Positions 59,159 to 64,000 of a stretch of 64,000 nucleotides of DNA are shown here, piece after piece (within the stretch, counting starts at the first letter, position 1; each line of letters opens with the position of its first letter). The notes beneath the pieces are model-generated. The model was given only the letters and a program-made list of their open reading frames with translations. It was not told the origin of the DNA and searched no databases. Origin of the DNA: Campylorhamphus procurvoides (Eukaryota; Chordata; Aves; Passeriformes; Dendrocolaptidae). Location of the stretch: the NCBI GenBank assembly GCA_013396655.1, contig WBMV01005072.1:402247-466246 (forward strand). The letters are read 5' to 3'. The translations under genes were made by a program, and so were the position numbers.

Positions 59159-59180
59159 TTCGGTTATTTTTTTAACCGAA
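59159..59180. repeat. 8-bp-stem hairpin
   Basis: TTCGGTTA (59159-59166) pairs exactly with TAACCGAA (59173-59180) across six T residues. CpG-containing inverted repeats are uncommon in this AT-rich setting. It could be a paired protein site (a CGGTTA/TAACCG core resembles MYB-type sites) or chance. Confidence 0.65.
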
Positions 59181-62100
59181 AGGGATCAAAACTGTGGTTA
59201 TATATATAAAATTTATTTTAAAAACTTATTAGTGGCAGTATTTCTTAAGATAATATAAAATCTTCCTCTGAAAAGCAAAGAGGAAAAATCTTCCAGTGAG
59301 AATATAACAGTGTTTGCAATGGCAAAATAAGTCAATTGAAAGTGTAATGACTTCTATACAATGTCAACAGAAGTGTTTGGTTCACACACTCATATAATGC
59401 ATAAGCCATTCATCTGACATTGTGTCCAGTTGCTGTTTTAGTTTATATGAGTAAGGGCCTGTAAAATTCTTTTTCTTTAGTTTATTATGCTATCAGAAAT
59501 GTTTGTTGTGAATGAAGCCCTTTCGAATGCTCATTTATTATAAGCCAAAGACAGTAACACTAACATTAAACCAAGCAACCCTACTGCTTTCCAGTTTTTC
59601 TTCAGTTTGTACTCTGCATTCATCTGCACTTTCACAGATCATCTGATCTGAAAGGAGATTATATAATCCTCTCTTGGAGGTACATCAATTCTGCCTGAAA
59701 TAAAGCATGTGATTCTGCAGTCCACAGGCACTATGTTAGAGCAACAGCTAGGAAAACTAGTCATAAACGTTCATTTCACTATGATTCAAAAAAATCACCC
59801 ATTGGAATTTCCTGATTTGAAGACCAGTGATGACTTTTCCATCATTTAACCTGATGTTCTGTGTTACACAGACCATAGAGTTCATGCAGTTACCTCAGTG
59901 TTGAATCCAATGGACCTTTTTCTTGGGCCAAGGCCAAATGAAGCTCTAACATACAGAAGGAGCCCCTACTGATCCAAGGTGTTACTGGACTAACAGAAGA
60001 ACCACCACACATTTAATTGTCTCTTTTCCCTCTTTTACCTTGCCCTTTCCCCAGGTAAACCTGATATTTTATGTAAACTTTCAGCAATAAAATCCTTCTT
60101 AGAACAACTTTTCCACAGAAGAGAAGGAAGCAAACTGTTGGTGCACATTTGCTCAAAGCTCAGACAGACTGAAAACGCAGTGTAGCAGTGGAGTAAAGAT
60201 GTAGCATTCCCAGTTAAGAAATGTCTGTAACACTGTGATCCAGGTGAACTCATACAACTGAGCAGCATGAAAATAAATTCCCAATAAAAACACAATACAC
60301 CCAGTAAAGACAAGGAAATAACTTGCAAGAAATCCACAAGCTACAGCATGTTTGCATAAACCAGTCAGCTGATGCCTAGTTTTGCCAGCTGTATTCACTC
60401 TAAGCATAAATGTACTCCAGAGCAGTCACAGATTAAAAAAATGTGAAGTTTCTATACAAATTATTTTTAAACATAAAGCAGATATTTTTTGTGAATAAGT
60501 TATTTGCTGAGAATAGCTTACTCTGCTCTATGTATGCCTGTACACAATATGCAAAACACATTACAATCAGAAATCTTTTAGTAAGAAATAAATACATCAA
60601 AATCAAATAAAGATGCATTCCAAGACTTGGTTATGCACTGGGAAACCATGGTCAAGAACATCAGTTTTTGTGTACTAGTGTCCCAGGAGCCAACCCTGCC
60701 TTCTAAGCTGTTTATCCAGACAAATAGGTATGACAGCTCTACAGATGGAAAGGATCATACCTTGAGAATTCATTTCAGCCACTTTTGCCTTCTCAGCCTC
60801 ATAAGCATCACAAAATAGAATTGGTGAGGTCAGATTAATCCACAAAATTCAACACTTTCCAAAAAAAATGTGAAGATATGTTTTATGGCTTGACTGCAAA
60901 CAGTTTCTCTATCAAAGTGGTAATTTCATTGTCCAGAGGTTAAAGACACCAGAAAAGATCTCAGTAATTTGAGACTACAAGTTTGAGTTTGTAACTCAAG
61001 TGTTTCAGCTGTTTCTTTGTCTTGCAAAGGCCATCTTTTCTTTCCCTGTCTTCCCATAATAAAGGCAGTGGTACTTATACAGGTTTAAAACTGCTGAAAA
61101 CCTTACTGGTCTTATTCACCGTGATCCTTTTATTCTATATTGAAATTAGAGAAGACTGAAAAATTTTAAACTGATTTTCCATCCTGATCTTTAACAAAAC
61201 ATTAAGCGTCAGAGAGAAAAACATCTCTATGGAAGAAATATAGTACATGCCCATCAATACATCTTTTTCTCCTAGATTTCTTAGGACTTAATTAATTTTC
61301 CAATCTCATTTCTTACAGTTTATTAATCCAGTGTTGCTGAATTTTCTTTCCTTGTGATTTTTACTACCTCTTTTATATCCACAAGATGAATTTTCTCTCA
61401 AAATTCACATTATTTATATTTGCCAGACTGCCTGTATTTCTAGAGATATGTCATGCCTGGATGCTGATTGGGTCTGGGAAGAAACAGTGCTGTTTTCTGT
61501 GTGCATATGGTACCACTGATTACTTCTAATCACTGACCTATGGGCTGTTTTCTGAAAGATCAGCAACATGAAAAGGGTTCTGCTGTGCTGGTAAGACTAT
61601 CAGGAGTAGTTAGGCATCTAATCTGCAGAGATGTTTCTGCAAATCTTGTTTGTCACCTTCTGCCTTCTAAGGTACTTCAATAGCTACATAAATTTTGCCT
61701 TTGATCTAGAGCTCTTCCTTCACATTGTATTACAGCAGCACCTACTCACCCATATTCGAAGCACCATGCACATTCAGTAAGAGACATCTCCCATCCCAAA
61801 TAGCTTAAAAGATATTTTCCATCTTTATGAAGAAAGAAAAAAAAAGTAAAAAAAAGACTGAAAGTATCTCAGAGAAGGAGTACACCAGTGACAGAATTAT
61901 GAAATGGCATCTGAAAGAAGAATCACCAAATACACGCTCTTTCCTGGAAAAGAAATCAATTAAGATGCCCCAAAGGAAAGTGTTCTATAAAATCATGAGT
62001 TACAAGGAGACGACAGACAGGGAATGTCAGTGTTCACTGTTGCACTACAATGGCATCAAATCAAACTAGCAATTGGCAGACTGAAAGCAAACAAAAGGAC

Positions 62101-64000
62101 TCGTTCTCACACAAAGGGAAGGTAAGACACAGACCTCAATACTGCAAGACATTGAGGCGGGTCCAAAGGTTTGCCTAGCTTCACACTGACAGAAGAGACA
62201 TCAGGGAGTGATTGAATACTAGGTGTTTCTGGCTTGGACAGCCATGAACTTGAAATTGCTGGAACTGAAGAGAGAATTCTTGGCAAGTTCTGCTATGTTT
62301 GTCCTGTCCTCAAACTCATCTTCAGGCATTTTCTCATTGTCAGAGAAAGATACTGAACTAAATAAACCTTTAATATGATCCAGAAGAGACTTTTTATGTT
62401 GTTATCTTGCATTAAATAAGCAAATCAAGGACATTAAGCAAATCTGGATCAATTGTGTCATAGGCCAGCAAAAGAACTGGAATCACGACTTCCATAATCG
62501 CTGTGCTCCATCAAGAGCTACATCTCTTCTAGTAAGTAAAAGTGACCAGAGAATGTTCTTTGGCTCTGAAGCCAAGTGGAGTGACAGGGCCATCGTTGAT
62601 ACAGCTGAACTGTTTACCTACTGAAACAGAGATACCACATCCAGATAGGCCACTGGGAACATTTATTGGTCCATGCCAATTCTTGAGAATGATCATAAAG
62701 CTAAGAAAAGCCTGATCTTATTTCTCCATTATAGGACATAACTATGAGAAAAACAGAGTTAAAAAGGAATTTTTTCTCCATCAGGTATTTTGCAATGAAT
62801 GGGCTCCAAAAGTTTAGGTGTTTCTGGACCCAGACTTTTTTCTTGTTGTTGTTACAGAATAAACCAAGTCTCCTATCTAGAAAATGCTTGCCATGACTCA
62901 TATAATTGGCCCTGGACTGTCAGCAGTCCTGGAACTGTGTTCATGGTGACCATTAGTGTCAGTTAGTAATAATGCCCCATTCCATTTTTTGTAGCCGTGG
63001 TTATTTCTATTACACAGAAGCACTCAGAAGATATATTAATATTTTCAGTGCCATTTGAAATCATTGTATATACACAGAGGTGACAAAATGCTATTCTAAT
63101 GCCACTGTAGAGCTCCAGGTTCTGAAATTAATGCCTTCCTACAGAGACTTGTGTGTGAATTCTTGGATAGCTGAAAAAACATGAAGGATGGTAGTTCTGT
63201 AAAAGTTCTGCTGCTTTTGCAAGACTAGATTGTGATAACTTCTATTATTGAGTTAAAGAAAGGGAGACAAAAAGTCTTATTTTTTTTCCTTATTTTTAAA
63301 TAAATCAACAGCTGCAGTGAGCAAAGAAATATGGTTGTTATCTCTCTCAGCTATATACACGTTCTAGTTTTAATCCTGACACCAGGAACATACTGTTTAA
63401 AAAATGGAACAAAACAATGGGAATTACTCCACTCTCTTCATATTTTCTGCTTCCCAGTCAAAGAAAAGTACTTGAAAAGCGTGAACATTATGTTTAAAAA
63501 TAGTTCTGCTGAAACATCCCCAGAGATCAGAAGAAACTTCCATATTTGGAAGAGCCTACAGTATGTTCTGCCAAACTATTTGGCTTTTCTTTAGGTCAAG
63601 GCAACCCTGGGCTTTGCTGCTGTTCCCATAATGTGCTATAGACAGGGTGAAAGTGCTCTTCTGTCATTTCCAGTTTACAGTAGAGTTTGTGCTGGCCAGT
63701 ATGGGACATGCCTTTGCAGCCAGTCCTACATCGAAAACCTCAGTAACTACAAGTGCATGCTCTCTCATGCTGTACTTGTATTTCCTGTGTGTAGCCATGG
63801 AGAGTAGGCAGAATTTTGTCCTTGAAGCCTACAGAATTTTTCTTCATTTTTCTCACTGACTCCCCTCCACACATCCATTCAAAAATACTCTTTTTTTTTT
63901 TTCAAAGTTTCCTTTTAAGAAGACTTGGTAGGAGCCAGTGTAAAAATTACATTGCATGTATCTAGTTTCTTTTCCTTCCCTTAATTTTTTTCCTTATTAA
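59181..64000. other. Unique AT-rich non-coding stretch
   Basis: About 4.8 kb without a recognised repeat family or gene. Short frames at 60035-60337 and 60153-60407 (minus), 61827-62069 (plus, Lys-rich) and 63331-63594 (plus) have no recognised domain or splice context. A T-run lies at 63891-63902. Confidence 0.45.

Overview
The window reads as non-coding nuclear DNA from a bird. It is AT-rich by eye, with no operon-like gene packing and no long open reading frame (the longest ATG-started frame is 155 codons and looks accidental). Several CR1-type LINE fragments are present, some ending in the short direct repeat around ATTCTATGATTCT that marks avian CR1 3' ends, and one avian-type endogenous-retrovirus LTR. 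Species and chromosome cannot be fixed from the sequence; a songbird is possible but not shown.

Layout. 1-5190: unique AT-rich DNA with a perfect 30-bp palindrome (1396-1425) and an eroded solo LTR (about 2150-2597). 5190-7560: an A/C low-complexity block and two old CR1-like ORF2 fragments (5620-5830, 7310-7560). 7560-14000: unique DNA with an exon-like open stretch at 13725-13841. 14000-29660: one old CR1 tail, then mostly unique DNA with a few GC-richer islands and small simple repeats. 29660-32370: two CR1 3' ends on the + strand. 32370-43425: unique DNA with a homeodomain-site inverted repeat near 36450. 43425-44640: the most informative element, a minus-strand CR1 that keeps the end of ORF1, the start of ORF2 and the end of ORF2 but has lost the middle. 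44640-55000: unique DNA, MIR-like SINE remnants (50979-51074, 53625-53744), a cluster of POU/octamer-like motifs (53207-53309), a pentanucleotide (TTCTA)n microsatellite and another CR1 3' end. 55000-64000: unique DNA with a possible MIR-like piece and short simple repeats.

No protein-coding gene, rRNA, tRNA, CRISPR array or mobile-element gene capable of function could be supported. The window is best read as intergenic or deep-intronic sequence whose recognisable content is decayed retroelements. No new biological system was found. The items most worth testing are the exon-like segment at 13.7 kb, the inverted repeat at 36.4 kb, the octamer cluster at 53.2 kb and the long palindrome at 1.4 kb.
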